Source: Denitromonas ohlonensis
GTDB lineage: Bacteria > Pseudomonadota > Gammaproteobacteria > Burkholderiales > Rhodocyclaceae
Assembly (NCBI RefSeq): GCF_007625205.1
Contig: NZ_VMNI01000001.1
Coordinates: forward strand, 81,289 to 145,288
Direction of reading: 5' to 3'
DNA length: 64,000 bases
The translations under genes and the position numbers were made by a program. How positions within the stretch are numbered: the stretch's first letter is position 1; each line of letters starts with the position of its first letter. Under the pieces are notes generated by a model, which saw only the letters and a program-made list of their open reading frames with translations, was not told the DNA's origin and ran no database searches. Of the stretch, positions 49,823 to 58,089 are shown one piece after another.

Positions 49823-50989
49823 TCATTGCGGCAGGTGTGGAGGCGACTCGCCACCGAGCATGACCATCACGGTCGACTCCTTCTCGCTGCCCAGCCAGTT
49901 TCGGTGACGGTAGCGCACATCGATCTTGTCGCCTGGTTTCTTGTCGAGCAAATGCATTTTGACGGCAGCAAAACCTGAAACCGGCTTCCCGTCGATGGCC
50001 AGCAAAATGTCATCCTTGGCAATGCCGGCCATGCCCAGGCCGCTTTCCTCGGTCAGGGCACCCACGCGCACACCGTCTTTAGCGTTCTCCAGATACGCGC
50101 CGAGCAGGCCCGCCGGTGGCAGTTCACGCGGCGCCGACAGCACGAAGAAGTCGGCAATGCCGGGCTCGGCCGTGTGCTCACCGGCGACCAGCACCGTGCT
50201 CACCCGCTTGCCGGTGCGCCGCTCCAGCCGGGCCGGGATGCCGTCGCGGTGCGCGATGTGGCCGCTGCCCGCAAAGATGACCATGCGCCGCCCCGGGTTC
50301 GCCGCCAGATGCGCGGCGGCGGTGGCGGCCATGGTCTCGTCCCAGGTCAGCATCACCTCCAGAAAGTTTTCGAATCGGGCGCCTTCCATGGGGTGCATGT
50401 TGAAGGCCTTGCGCACCCGTGCATCGTAGATCGCGTTGCCACGGGCGTAGTCGGCCGGCAAGCTCGCGCGGGCCTCGGGCGTGAGCGCCGCCAGGCCGCC
50501 CTCGCCGATCTTGCGGGTCAGCTCGACCGGCGCATTCAGCGCGACGATGGGGATGCGGTTGGCGCGGGCGAACTCGATCACCGGCCGATACAAGCGATAA
50601 TCAAAGCGCCAGCGGTCGAAATAGCCGGTGCGCTCGAGCATCTCGGCTTCGGTAGTGCGCCCGGCGAGGTAGTCATCCAGATGCGTCTGGAAAGGCGTCT
50701 GAAACCACTCCACACCAATCGCGATGTTGGGCGTGCGCGCATGCAGGAACCTCAGCGTCTCAAGCTGGACCAAGTGATGGTCGTAGCGCGTATGCGTCTC
50801 GCCCACGAAGACGGTGGCATCATCGGGCAGCGCCGCCAGGGTTTCCTGCAGGCTCAGCGCGGCGTTCAGATTCAGCACCGGCGGGTTGAACGGGGCGTCA
50901 GCATCCGCGGCCATCACACCGGGCACGACAAACACGGCGAGCGCGAATGCGGCGCGGCGAATCATCGGGAGAAAACCAGCTTTGATCAT
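49823..50989 (-). CDS. ChaN-like haem-binding/uptake protein with C-terminal PDZ domain
   Basis: A roughly 388-residue exported protein: signal peptide (MIRRAAFALAVFVVPGVMA), then a ChaN/Tiki-like domain (about 35-280; VFVGETHTRYDHHLVQLETL, IGVEWFQTPFQTHLDDYL, AHLAANPGRRMVIFAGSGHIAHRDG) with conserved glutamate and histidines, and a C-terminal PDZ domain (about 300-380; GLGMAGIAKDDILLAIDGKPVSG). ChaN proteins are iron-regulated haem-binding lipoproteins, but no lipobox is seen here and the PDZ fusion is unusual. Start ATG 50989 is uncertain (50965 possible). It overlaps nothing but abuts the divergent peptidase start. Confidence 0.85.
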   Translation of the reverse strand: MIKAGFLPMIRRAAFALAVFVVPGVMAADADAPFNPPVLNLNAALSLQETLAALPDDATVFVGETHTRYDHHLVQLETLRFLHARTPNIAIGVEWFQTPFQTHLDDYLAGRTTEAEMLERTGYFDRWRFDYRLYRPVIEFARANRIPIVALNAPVELTRKIGEGGLAALTPEARASLPADYARGNAIYDARVRKAFNMHPMEGARFENFLEVMLTWDETMAATAAAHLAANPGRRMVIFAGSGHIAHRDGIPARLERRTGKRVSTVLVAGEHTAEPGIADFFVLSAPRELPPAGLLGAYLENAKDGVRVGALTEESGLGMAGIAKDDILLAIDGKPVSGFAAVKMHLLDKKPGDKIDVRYRHRNWLGSEKESTVMVMLGGESPPHLPQ

Positions 50990-50990
50990 C

Positions 50991-53117
50991 GTGCGTTTCC
51001 ATCCTTGGCAGCGGCCGTGGCAGGCAGTGCTCAGCGGCTGCATGATTGTATTCGGTCTGTTCCTAACACCCGCATGGGCAGACGGCGCCATCCATCACGA
51101 CTTGAGCGTTCGCTTGTTGCCTGACGCCGGCCAGATCGAGGTCGTCGATGTGCTCACACCCCCCGCAGGCAGCGCCGCCTCGCTCGACTTCAGCCTGGCG
51201 GCCAGCTTCACGCCGCTTGCCGAGGGCGCGAGCATCGAGCGGTTGGACGACGATTCGCGCGCACGGTTCCGCCACTATCGCCTGACACCGAAGACCGGCG
51301 GGCGTGCGCTTACCTTACGCTATTCCGGACGCATCGATCCCGGCCCGGCCCACGCCGAACACGGCATGCCGCGCGCCGCCCTCGACGCCGACGGCGTCTT
51401 CCTCGACGGCGCCAGCGGCTGGTACCCGCGCTTTGGCGAGCAGCCAATGCGCTTTTCGCTCGCTGTCGAGGCGCCCGCCGGCTGGTCGGTCATCAGCCAG
51501 GGGCGACGCGACAGCGCGACGCACTGGACCGCCACCGCGCCGCAAGACGACATCTACCTGCTCGCCGGCCCCTATCGGCGCCATGCCGCGGCGCACGGCG
51601 CGGTCGAACTTGAAGTCTATCTGCGCAACGACGACGCGGCACTGGCCGGTCGCTACCTTGGCGTGATGGGCCAATACCTCGACCTCTACAGCACGCTGAT
51701 CGGCGACTACCCCTACCCGAAATTCGCGGTGGTCGAAAACCGCTGGCCGACCGGCTACGGCATGCCGTCCTTCACCCTGCTTGGCGCACAAGTCATGCGC
51801 CTGCCGTTCATCCTGTATTCGTCGCTGCCGCACGAGATCCTGCACAACTGGTGGGGCAACGGCGTGTGGGTCGATGCGCGCGACGGCAACTGGTCCGAAG
51901 GGCTCACCGCCTATCTGGCCGACCACCTGATCCAGGAAGCCCGCGGCCAGGGCGCCGAATACCGCCGCAAGCAGCTCGAACGCTACGCCGCCTTCGCCAC
52001 CGAAGGGCGCGACATGCCGCTGCGCGACTTCGTCAGCCGCCACAGCGAGGCCAGCCAGGCGGTCGGCTACGGCAAGGCGCTGATGCTCTTTCACATGCTG
52101 CGCCGGCAGATGGGCGACCCCGCCTTCGTCTCCGCGCTGCGCACGCTGTGGCAGCAGCACCGCTTCACCACGGCCAGCTTCGACACCGTGCGCCGGGTCT
52201 TCACCACCACCGCCTCGGCCGGCACGCTGGCCGAGCGGTGGTTTGACCAGCCCGGCGCGCCGGCCATCAAGATCACGCAGTTACGCGTCAGCGCCGGCCC
52301 GAACGGCCATCACGTGCTGCACCTGATACTGCGCCAGACCCAGCCCGGCCCGGCCTACCCGCTGCGCGTGCCGGTGGCGGTGCAGGTAGCCGGCTCGGCG
52401 ACGGTGCATCGGTTTGAGCTGGTGTTCACCGGTCGCGAGGCGCGGCTACGGCAGAGCTTTGCTACGGCACCGACGCGCGTCGACGTCGATCCGGACTACG
52501 ACATTTTTCGCCTGCTCGATCCCGCCGAGCGCCCCGCCTCGCTCGCCCGCCTGTTCGGTGCCCGCACACAATGGCTGGTTCTGCCCTCGGCCGCCTCCGC
52601 CGACGTCCGCGCAGCCTGGCAGCGCCTTGCCGGCGGCTGGGCGCAGCGCTTCGACAACATCAAGGTGGTGCGCGACGACACGCTCGACGCCCTGCCGGCC
52701 GATGGCGCCATCTGGCTGCTCGGCTGGGACAACCGCTGGCGCAAGACCACTGCGGCACGCCTTGATGGCGCCGGCCAGTCCATCACCGGCGACGACGTAC
52801 GCATCGCCGATCAGACCTACCCCCGCAGCGAACATACCGCCGTGTTGCTCGACACCGACACCGCCCGCGCACCGCTGGGCTGGATCGGCGCCGACACCCC
52901 GGCCGACATCGCCACGCTGGCGCGCAAGCTGCCCCACTACGGCAGCGCGGGGCGGCTGATGTTTGCACGCGGCAGCGGCACCAATGTGCGTCAGGATGCG
53001 CTGCTGGTCAGCCGCTCGCCGCTACGTCGCGTCCTCGGCACCATCGACCCCGGCCCGCCGCCAGCGCACGGCAGCATGCTGATCGACGTCACCGGAATGC
53101 GGCTGGATGCCGACTGA
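50991..53117 (+). CDS. M1-family metallopeptidase, exported
   Basis: Gluzincin-type aminopeptidase-like protein of about 708 residues. The zinc motif HEILHNWWGNGVWVDARDGNW with the downstream glutamate in WSEGLTAYLADH is intact (HExxH-N18-E form). A signal peptide is best explained by GTG 50991 (RFHPWQRPWQAVLSGCMIVFGLFLTPAWADG); the ATG at 51042 would leave only a short uncharged leader. The N-terminal beta domain and C-terminal half (HLILRQTQPGPAYPLRVPVAVQ) follow the M1 layout. Divergent from ChaN-PDZ with almost no gap. Periplasmic peptide degradation is likely. Confidence 0.88.
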   Translation: MRFHPWQRPWQAVLSGCMIVFGLFLTPAWADGAIHHDLSVRLLPDAGQIEVVDVLTPPAGSAASLDFSLAASFTPLAEGASIERLDDDSRARFRHYRLTPKTGGRALTLRYSGRIDPGPAHAEHGMPRAALDADGVFLDGASGWYPRFGEQPMRFSLAVEAPAGWSVISQGRRDSATHWTATAPQDDIYLLAGPYRRHAAAHGAVELEVYLRNDDAALAGRYLGVMGQYLDLYSTLIGDYPYPKFAVVENRWPTGYGMPSFTLLGAQVMRLPFILYSSLPHEILHNWWGNGVWVDARDGNWSEGLTAYLADHLIQEARGQGAEYRRKQLERYAAFATEGRDMPLRDFVSRHSEASQAVGYGKALMLFHMLRRQMGDPAFVSALRTLWQQHRFTTASFDTVRRVFTTTASAGTLAERWFDQPGAPAIKITQLRVSAGPNGHHVLHLILRQTQPGPAYPLRVPVAVQVAGSATVHRFELVFTGREARLRQSFATAPTRVDVDPDYDIFRLLDPAERPASLARLFGARTQWLVLPSAASADVRAAWQRLAGGWAQRFDNIKVVRDDTLDALPADGAIWLLGWDNRWRKTTAARLDGAGQSITGDDVRIADQTYPRSEHTAVLLDTDTARAPLGWIGADTPADIATLARKLPHYGSAGRLMFARGSGTNVRQDALLVSRSPLRRVLGTIDPGPPPAHGSMLIDVTGMRLDAD

Positions 53118-53139
53118 AGCCGGCGGCGGCCAACCAAAG

Positions 53140-53170
53140 AAAAACGCCCCGTCAGTCCGTGACGGGGCGC
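53140..53170 (-). terminator. Rho-independent terminator after the gamma-carbonic-anhydrase-like gene
   Basis: On the minus strand CGCCCCGTCA, a 5-base loop and TGACGGGGCG form a perfect stem followed by TTTTTCTTT, about 20 bp after the stop at 53189. It separates this gene from the convergent peptidase. Confidence 0.85.
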
Positions 53171-53188
53171 CCACCGGCTCTGCCGGGT

Positions 53189-53713
53189 TCAGCCGACGCG
53201 CTTGACCAGGCGCTTGAAGCGCTCGGCGCGCTCAACATAGTCGTGCGCGTTGGCCACGAAATTGGCCGCGTCGGCTTCGTCGATCTGACGCACCACCCGC
53301 GCTGGCGTGCCGACGATCAGCGAGTTGTCGGGAAACACCTTGCCCTCGGTCACCACCGTGCCTGCGCCGACCAGACAGTTGCGGCCGATCACCGCGCCGT
53401 TGAGGATCACCGCCTGGATGCCGATCAGCGCGCCATCACCGATGGTGCAGCCGTGCAGCATGGCCTGGTGTCCGATGGTGACATCGGCGCCGACCGTGAG
53501 CGGGAAGCCCGGGTCGTTATGCAGCACCGCGCCTTCCTGCACATTGCTGCCGGCGCCAATCTCGATCGGCTCGTTGTCGCCGCGCAGCGCCGCCTGGTCC
53601 CAGACACTGGCATTCGGCCCGAGCCGGACCTGGCCGATGACGGTGGCCGAATCGGCCACATAGGCCGACGCGTCGATATCGGGCGCACGCCCGTCGTAGC
53701 TGTAGATCGCCAT
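53189..53713 (-). CDS. Gamma-carbonic anhydrase-family hexapeptide protein (YrdA-like)
   Basis: A 174-residue left-handed beta-helix protein with hexapeptide repeats ([25 protein letters not shown] ... [26 protein letters not shown]). The zinc histidines of gamma-carbonic anhydrases are present ([17 protein letters not shown]). It matches YrdA more than PaaY. GGAGG precedes the ATG. It lies 15 bp after the short-chain dehydrogenase gene and probably shares its sigma-54 promoter, so a role in the catabolic module, for example CO2 or thioester handling, is conceivable. Confidence 0.92.
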   Translation of the reverse strand: MAIYSYDGRAPDIDASAYVADSATVIGQVRLGPNASVWDQAALRGDNEPIEIGAGSNVQEGAVLHNDPGFPLTVGADVTIGHQAMLHGCTIGDGALIGIQAVILNGAVIGRNCLVGAGTVVTEGKVFPDNSLIVGTPARVVRQIDEADAANFVANAHDYVERAERFKRLVKRVG

Positions 53714-53728
53714 AGTGTCCGCCTCCGC

Positions 53729-54538
53729 TCAGGAATGGGCCGCGACCGCCAGCGGCGTCGCGGCGAACAGGTCACGCACCAGCAGGCCGCTAGCGAGGAA
53801 GCCGCCGTCGACCGCCAGCGTTTCGCCGGTGATGAAGCCCGAGTTCTCCGACGCCAGGAAGGCGATCGCATGCGCGATGTCGGCCACCGCGCCGTAGCGG
53901 CGCATCGGCATCATGTCGCGGTAGATGTCGGTCGAACTGCCGCCGTGCATCTGCTTGACCATCGGCGTCTCGATTGGCCCCGGCGCCACCGCATTCACGG
54001 TCACGCCCCATTCGGCGGCCTCGACGGCGAACTGGCGCGTCAGGGCTAGCAGCGCCGCTTTCGAGGTGCCGTAGCCGAGCCGGCCGGTGCCAGCGCGCAC
54101 GCCGCTGATCGACGCCACGTTGACCACGCGCCCCCAGCCCCGGGCTTTCATGCCGCGCAGCACGTGCTGGATGATCAGCATCGGTGCGGTCACATTCACC
54201 GCCATCGTCAGCTGCCAGTGCGACAGCGGATAGTCGAGCACCGGGATGGTGGCGGCAATGCCAGCGTTGTTGATCACGATGTCCGGCATGCCGATCTCGG
54301 CGTCGATCCGGTTCAGCATGCGCTGCACCGCGGCGCTGTCAGCCAGATCGGCGACAAAGGTCTGCGCACGGCCGCCGGCCGCTTCGATGCTGTGTGCCGC
54401 TTCGCGCGCGGCGTCCGCCTCGCGGTCGACGATGCAGACCATTGCTCCGTCCTGCAAGGCCAGCCGTTCCGCGACACTGCGGCCGATGCCGCTCGCTGCA
54501 CCGGTGATCAGGGCAATTCGGGATGAATGTTGGGGCAT
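53729..54538 (-). CDS. Short-chain dehydrogenase/reductase
   Basis: Classical SDR of 269 residues: NAD(P) motif ITGAASGIGRSVAERL near residue 12 (TGxxxGIG), NNAGIAATIPV, catalytic serine in VASISGVR, the YGTSK active-site motif near 160 and APGPIETPMVKQ. The cofactor aspartate in VCIVDREADAA suggests NAD(H) preference. The likely role is oxidation of a 3-hydroxyacyl-CoA or a secondary alcohol; substrate unknown. Behind a near-consensus sigma-54 promoter, first gene of an SDR/hexapeptide operon. AGAGG precedes the ATG. Confidence 0.92.
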   Translation of the reverse strand: MPQHSSRIALITGAASGIGRSVAERLALQDGAMVCIVDREADAAREAAHSIEAAGGRAQTFVADLADSAAVQRMLNRIDAEIGMPDIVINNAGIAATIPVLDYPLSHWQLTMAVNVTAPMLIIQHVLRGMKARGWGRVVNVASISGVRAGTGRLGYGTSKAALLALTRQFAVEAAEWGVTVNAVAPGPIETPMVKQMHGGSSTDIYRDMMPMRRYGAVADIAHAIAFLASENSGFITGETLAVDGGFLASGLLVRDLFAATPLAVAAHS

Positions 54539-54586
54539 GGGAATAACCTCTTGAAATGGGTTGATCGGACTTCGACGTTCCCATTA

Positions 54587-54602
54587 CGCAAGGCCCATGC
54601 CA
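54587..54602 (-). promoter_or_regulatory. Sigma-54 (-24/-12) promoter of the short-chain dehydrogenase
   Basis: On the minus strand TGGCATGGGCCTTGCG matches TGGCACGNNNNTTGCW at nearly all positions, with GG and GC separated by exactly ten bases. A start near 54576 leaves a leader of about 38 bases to the ATG at 54538. A sigma-54-dependent activator gene is 1.2 kb away. Confidence 0.8.
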
Positions 54603-54622
54603 TTCATTTCCAAGAGATGCGT

Positions 54623-54643
54623 ATCCCTTCCCGCACAAGGGAT
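54623..54643. promoter_or_regulatory. Inverted repeat upstream of the sigma-54 promoter, candidate activator site
   Basis: ATCCCTT-N7-AAGGGAT, flanked by TGCG and TGCA, stands 20 bp upstream of the -24 element. It has the form of an enhancer-binding-protein operator; the activator at 55756-56838 is the likely ligand. Confidence 0.45.
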
Positions 54644-54720
54644 TGCACCGGAGCAGGGCCTATCTGCCAGCAGCCCGAGAGACGCTGCACCTGCCCCCCT
54701 CGTGATACACCTGCAGCGGC

Positions 54721-55629
54721 TCACGCATCGCCTGTATCGCTCGCCAATGGCTTCAGCCCCTCGGGCAGATAACGCAGGAAGGCCCCCACCACCAAAGAGG
54801 TGTCGTCGGTGCGCCAGGCCGCCCCGGATTCGACAAGAGAGGATTCACCGGCCAGCGGCCGATACACCACACCCTCACGCCGCAGGCTCTGGAAACAGAT
54901 CGGCAGCAAGGCCACACCGATCCCCGCGGACACCAGACTGATGATGGTCGGCATCAGACGCGCGGTGAATATCTTGGGGCTGAAACCGTGGCGCATGCAC
55001 AAGGCCACCATGCTGTCGAACATCAGCGGCCCCGCCTGGCGCTCGAACACCAGGAACTTGTCCGACGCCAGCATCTCCAGCGGCACCCGTGCCAGGCGGG
55101 CAGCCGGATGATCCTCGGGCAGCGCCAGGATCAACGGTTCGCGCCCGATGGGCAGATAGCTCAGGCCCGGCACCTTGACCGGCATGGTGAACATGAATCC
55201 GATGTCGTAGGTGCCGCGCTCGAGACCGACCAGGATCTGGTCTGAGGTGGTCTCCATCAGGCCGAGCTGCACATCGGGGAAGTCCAGCGTGAAGCGGCGC
55301 AGGATATCCGGCAAAAAGGAGAAGGTCGGCAGCGTGGTGGTGCCCAGCGAAATGGAGCCGACGCGCCCCAGTGACACCTTGCGCGCATTCTCGCGCAGCA
55401 CCTGCAGCCTATTGAGCACGGCGCGCGCATCGTTGAGCACCGCCGAACCACCATCGGTCAGTTCGATCCGCCGTGACGTGCGTTCGAACAAGCGCAAGCC
55501 GAGCTCTTCCTCGAGCTCCTTGATGGCGATGCTCACCGGCGGTTGCGAGAGATTGAGCCGCTCGGCCGCCCGGCCGAAATGCAGCTCTTCGGCGACCGCG
55601 ACAAAGACTCTGAGGTGACGTATATCCAT
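54721..55629 (-). CDS. LysR-family transcriptional regulator
   Basis: A 302-residue LysR regulator. N-terminal winged HTH (DIRHLRVFVAVAEELHFGRAAERLNLSQPPVSIAIKELEEELGLRLFERTSRRIELT, in pieces conserved for the family) and a C-terminal periplasmic-binding-like effector domain (about 90-290; GLMETTSDQILVGLERGTYDIGF). It is divergent from the sigma-54 activator gene with 126 bp between, and same-strand upstream of the SDR gene. It resembles the CbbR/BenM-type group, probably sensing an aromatic or organic acid; the ligand is inferred. Confidence 0.94.
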   Translation of the reverse strand: MDIRHLRVFVAVAEELHFGRAAERLNLSQPPVSIAIKELEEELGLRLFERTSRRIELTDGGSAVLNDARAVLNRLQVLRENARKVSLGRVGSISLGTTTLPTFSFLPDILRRFTLDFPDVQLGLMETTSDQILVGLERGTYDIGFMFTMPVKVPGLSYLPIGREPLILALPEDHPAARLARVPLEMLASDKFLVFERQAGPLMFDSMVALCMRHGFSPKIFTARLMPTIISLVSAGIGVALLPICFQSLRREGVVYRPLAGESSLVESGAAWRTDDTSLVVGAFLRYLPEGLKPLASDTGDA

Positions 55630-55755
55630 TTAAATCTCGAATCAATCGATACAAAATCAAAACTTCCTGAAATGTATCTGCAAACCTAGACTGGCGCCAC
55701 TCACTGCACAGCGCGATGCGGCCCACAAGGCCACCGCGAAGAAGGAAGCCAGGAT

Positions 55756-56838
55756 ATGCGCTACACCGCCACACCATTCAAGGGCTGGACACACGGCAAG
55801 CACGTGAAACGCGATACCGCTTACCCACTGCCGGCAGACTCCGACCTCGAACACGCCGCCTTCGCCCCGCTCGCCCTCGGCGACACCACCATTGCCACCG
55901 TCGTCCATCGCCTGCAGCGGGCCGCCAAGTCCAATCTGCCCATTCTGCTGCATGGCGAAACCGGCACCGGCAAGGAGCTGTTCGCCCGCGCCATCCATGC
56001 GGCCAGCGCGCGCTGCAACGGGCCTTTCGTGGCGCTCAACTGTGCATCGATCCCCGAGGGTCTGATCGAGAGCGAACTGTTCGGCCACCGCGCTGGCGCC
56101 TTCACCGGTGCCAGCACCCGCGGCGCCCGCGGCCTGATCCAGCAGGCCAACGGCGGTACGTTGTTCCTCGACGAGATCGGCGACATGCCGCTGGCAATGC
56201 AGTCACGCCTGCTGCGGGTGCTGGCCGAGAAGGAAGTCACGCCAGTCGGCGCCGACACGCCGATCAAGACCGACTTCCGCATCATCAGCGCCACCCACCG
56301 CGATCTGCAGGAACGTGCCGCGCGCCATGCGTTCCGCGAGGACCTGCTATTCCGCCTGCACGGGCTCGCCGTCACCCTGCCGCCACTGCGCACCCGAACC
56401 GATATCGGCGAGCTGGCACGCCGCCTGCTCGCCGCGGAGCAAACGGTGATCGGCCGGCGGCTGACGCTCGAACCCTGTGCCAATCGGCTGATTGCCCGCC
56501 TGCGCTGGCCCGGCAATGTCCGCCAACTCAGACAGGTGTTGACCACGGCCGCCTGGCTGAGTGACGCGCCCGGCATCCGCGCCATCGACATCGAGACGGC
56601 GCTGGAGAGCGGCATCACCGACATGATGGCGGGCCCCGCCAACGCAGGGCACGACGCCCCCCGGCACACGGTGGGCAACGCCGCCCCCGAGGACGCGCGC
56701 AGCCTACTGCTGCTCAGCCTGCGGCGCAACCGGTGGAACGTCTCTTCCACCGCGCGCGAATTCAACACCGCGCGAACCACCATCTACCGCCGCATGGCGC
56801 GTTTCGGCATCGTTCAGCCCAACCTGCTCGACAGCTAA
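55756..56838 (+). CDS. Minimal sigma-54-dependent activator (AcoR-like, no N-terminal sensor)
   Basis: A 360-residue enhancer-binding protein: AAA+ domain with Walker A GETGTGKE near residue 77, the sigma-54-contacting GAFTGA loop near 125, Walker B GGTLFLDEIGD near 145, and the arginine-finger region. A C-terminal Fis-type HTH follows (NRWNVSSTAREFNTARTTIYRRMARFG). About 35 N-terminal residues precede the AAA+ part, so the GAF/PAS sensor normal in AcoR (about 650 residues) is missing. It must be regulated by expression level, by a partner as PspF is, or by LysR. It probably drives the SDR promoter. Confidence 0.93.
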   Translation: MRYTATPFKGWTHGKHVKRDTAYPLPADSDLEHAAFAPLALGDTTIATVVHRLQRAAKSNLPILLHGETGTGKELFARAIHAASARCNGPFVALNCASIPEGLIESELFGHRAGAFTGASTRGARGLIQQANGGTLFLDEIGDMPLAMQSRLLRVLAEKEVTPVGADTPIKTDFRIISATHRDLQERAARHAFREDLLFRLHGLAVTLPPLRTRTDIGELARRLLAAEQTVIGRRLTLEPCANRLIARLRWPGNVRQLRQVLTTAAWLSDAPGIRAIDIETALESGITDMMAGPANAGHDAPRHTVGNAAPEDARSLLLLSLRRNRWNVSSTAREFNTARTTIYRRMARFGIVQPNLLDS

Positions 56839-56928
56839 AGGCAGCATCTCGCAACACCACTGCCGACCGGGCAGCTTGGTCTGCGCGCGCTACCCATTCC
56901 CTACTCCACCACCCTATCGGAGTCACTG

Positions 56929-58089
56929 ATGCATCCTTCCTACATCATCGGCTGGGGTCACACCCCGTTCGGCAAACACGACAACCTCGACGTCGAGCAG
57001 ATGCTCCGCGACGCGGTCGAACCAGCTCTGGCTGCCGCCGGCCTCGCGCCGGAGGACATCGACGGCATCTTCGTCGGCCACTTCAACGGCGGCTTCCTGC
57101 GCCAGGACTTCAGCGCCGCGCTGGTCGCGCAGGCGATGCCCGCCTTCCGCCACACACCCGCGGTGCGCATGGAGAACGCCTGCGCCACCGGTTCGGCTGC
57201 AATCTGGGCGGCGCTCGATGCGCTCGGCGCCGGCCGCATGAAACGTGTGCTGGTAGTCGGCTTCGAGAAGATGAACACGCTGCCCGGCCCGCAGATCGGC
57301 GAGACGCTGCTCAAATGCTCCTACGTCAAGGAAGAAGGCGACACCCCGGGTGGCTTCGCCGGCGTGTTCGGCCAGATCGCCAGCGGCTACTTCGACCGAT
57401 TCGGTGACCAGTCCGACGCGCTGGCCGCCATCTCGGCCAAGAACCACAGCAATGGCATGCGCAACCCGTATGCCCACATGCGGCGCGACCTCGGCTTCGA
57501 TTTCTGCCGCACGCCGTCGGACAAGAACCCCTTCGTCGCCGGCCCGTTGAAGCGCTCCGACTGCTCGCTGGTGTCGGATGGCGCGGCCGCGCTGGTGCTG
57601 TCACGCGAGCAGATCGCCGGCGTCAACAGCGTGCGCTGGGTGTCGCGTACCCAGGTGAATGAATTCCTGCCACTGAGCCGCCGCGACCCGACGCGCTTCG
57701 AAGGCGCGGCGCTCACCTGGCAGCGCGGCCTCGACGCCGCGCAGCTGTCGCTCGATGCGCTGCAGTTCGTCGAGACCCACGACTGCTTCACCATCGCCGA
57801 GCTCCTCGAATATGAAGCCATGGGCCTGGCACCGCACGGCCAGGGTGCACAGGTCATTCTGGAGGGCGTCACCACGCGGGGCGGCACGCTGCCGGTTAAT
57901 CCTTCGGGCGGGCTCAAGTCGCGCGGCCATCCGATCGGCGCTACTGGCGTTTCGCAGCATGTGATGGCCGCCATGCAACTCACCGGCCAGGCCGGCGACA
58001 TGCAGATCGCCAACGCCCGTCGCGGCGCCGTGTTCAATATGGGCGGCGCGGCCGTTGCCAACTACCTGAGCATTCTGGAGGCCGTATGA
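56929..58089 (+). CDS. Thiolase-family protein (SCP-X/acetyl-CoA acetyltransferase-like)
   Basis: A 386-residue thiolase of the non-classical SCP-X-like branch. The acyl-enzyme cysteine lies in RMENACATGSAAI near residue 85. The second active-site residues are in FVETHDCFTIAELL and the C-terminal GGLKSRGHPIGATG near 330 carries the histidine. Classical biosynthetic signature lengths are not quite met. Substrate may be a 3-ketoacyl-CoA of the imported compound. GGAGT precedes the ATG; its stop overlaps the ligase start (ATGA). Confidence 0.92.
   Translation: MHPSYIIGWGHTPFGKHDNLDVEQMLRDAVEPALAAAGLAPEDIDGIFVGHFNGGFLRQDFSAALVAQAMPAFRHTPAVRMENACATGSAAIWAALDALGAGRMKRVLVVGFEKMNTLPGPQIGETLLKCSYVKEEGDTPGGFAGVFGQIASGYFDRFGDQSDALAAISAKNHSNGMRNPYAHMRRDLGFDFCRTPSDKNPFVAGPLKRSDCSLVSDGAAALVLSREQIAGVNSVRWVSRTQVNEFLPLSRRDPTRFEGAALTWQRGLDAAQLSLDALQFVETHDCFTIAELLEYEAMGLAPHGQGAQVILEGVTTRGGTLPVNPSGGLKSRGHPIGATGVSQHVMAAMQLTGQAGDMQIANARRGAVFNMGGAAVANYLSILEAV

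Noticed and set aside
55700..55722. Sigma-54-like sequence TGGCGCCACTCACTGCA upstream of the activator gene
   Set aside because: The GG and GC are 11 rather than 10 bases apart, a spacing that sigma-54 does not tolerate.
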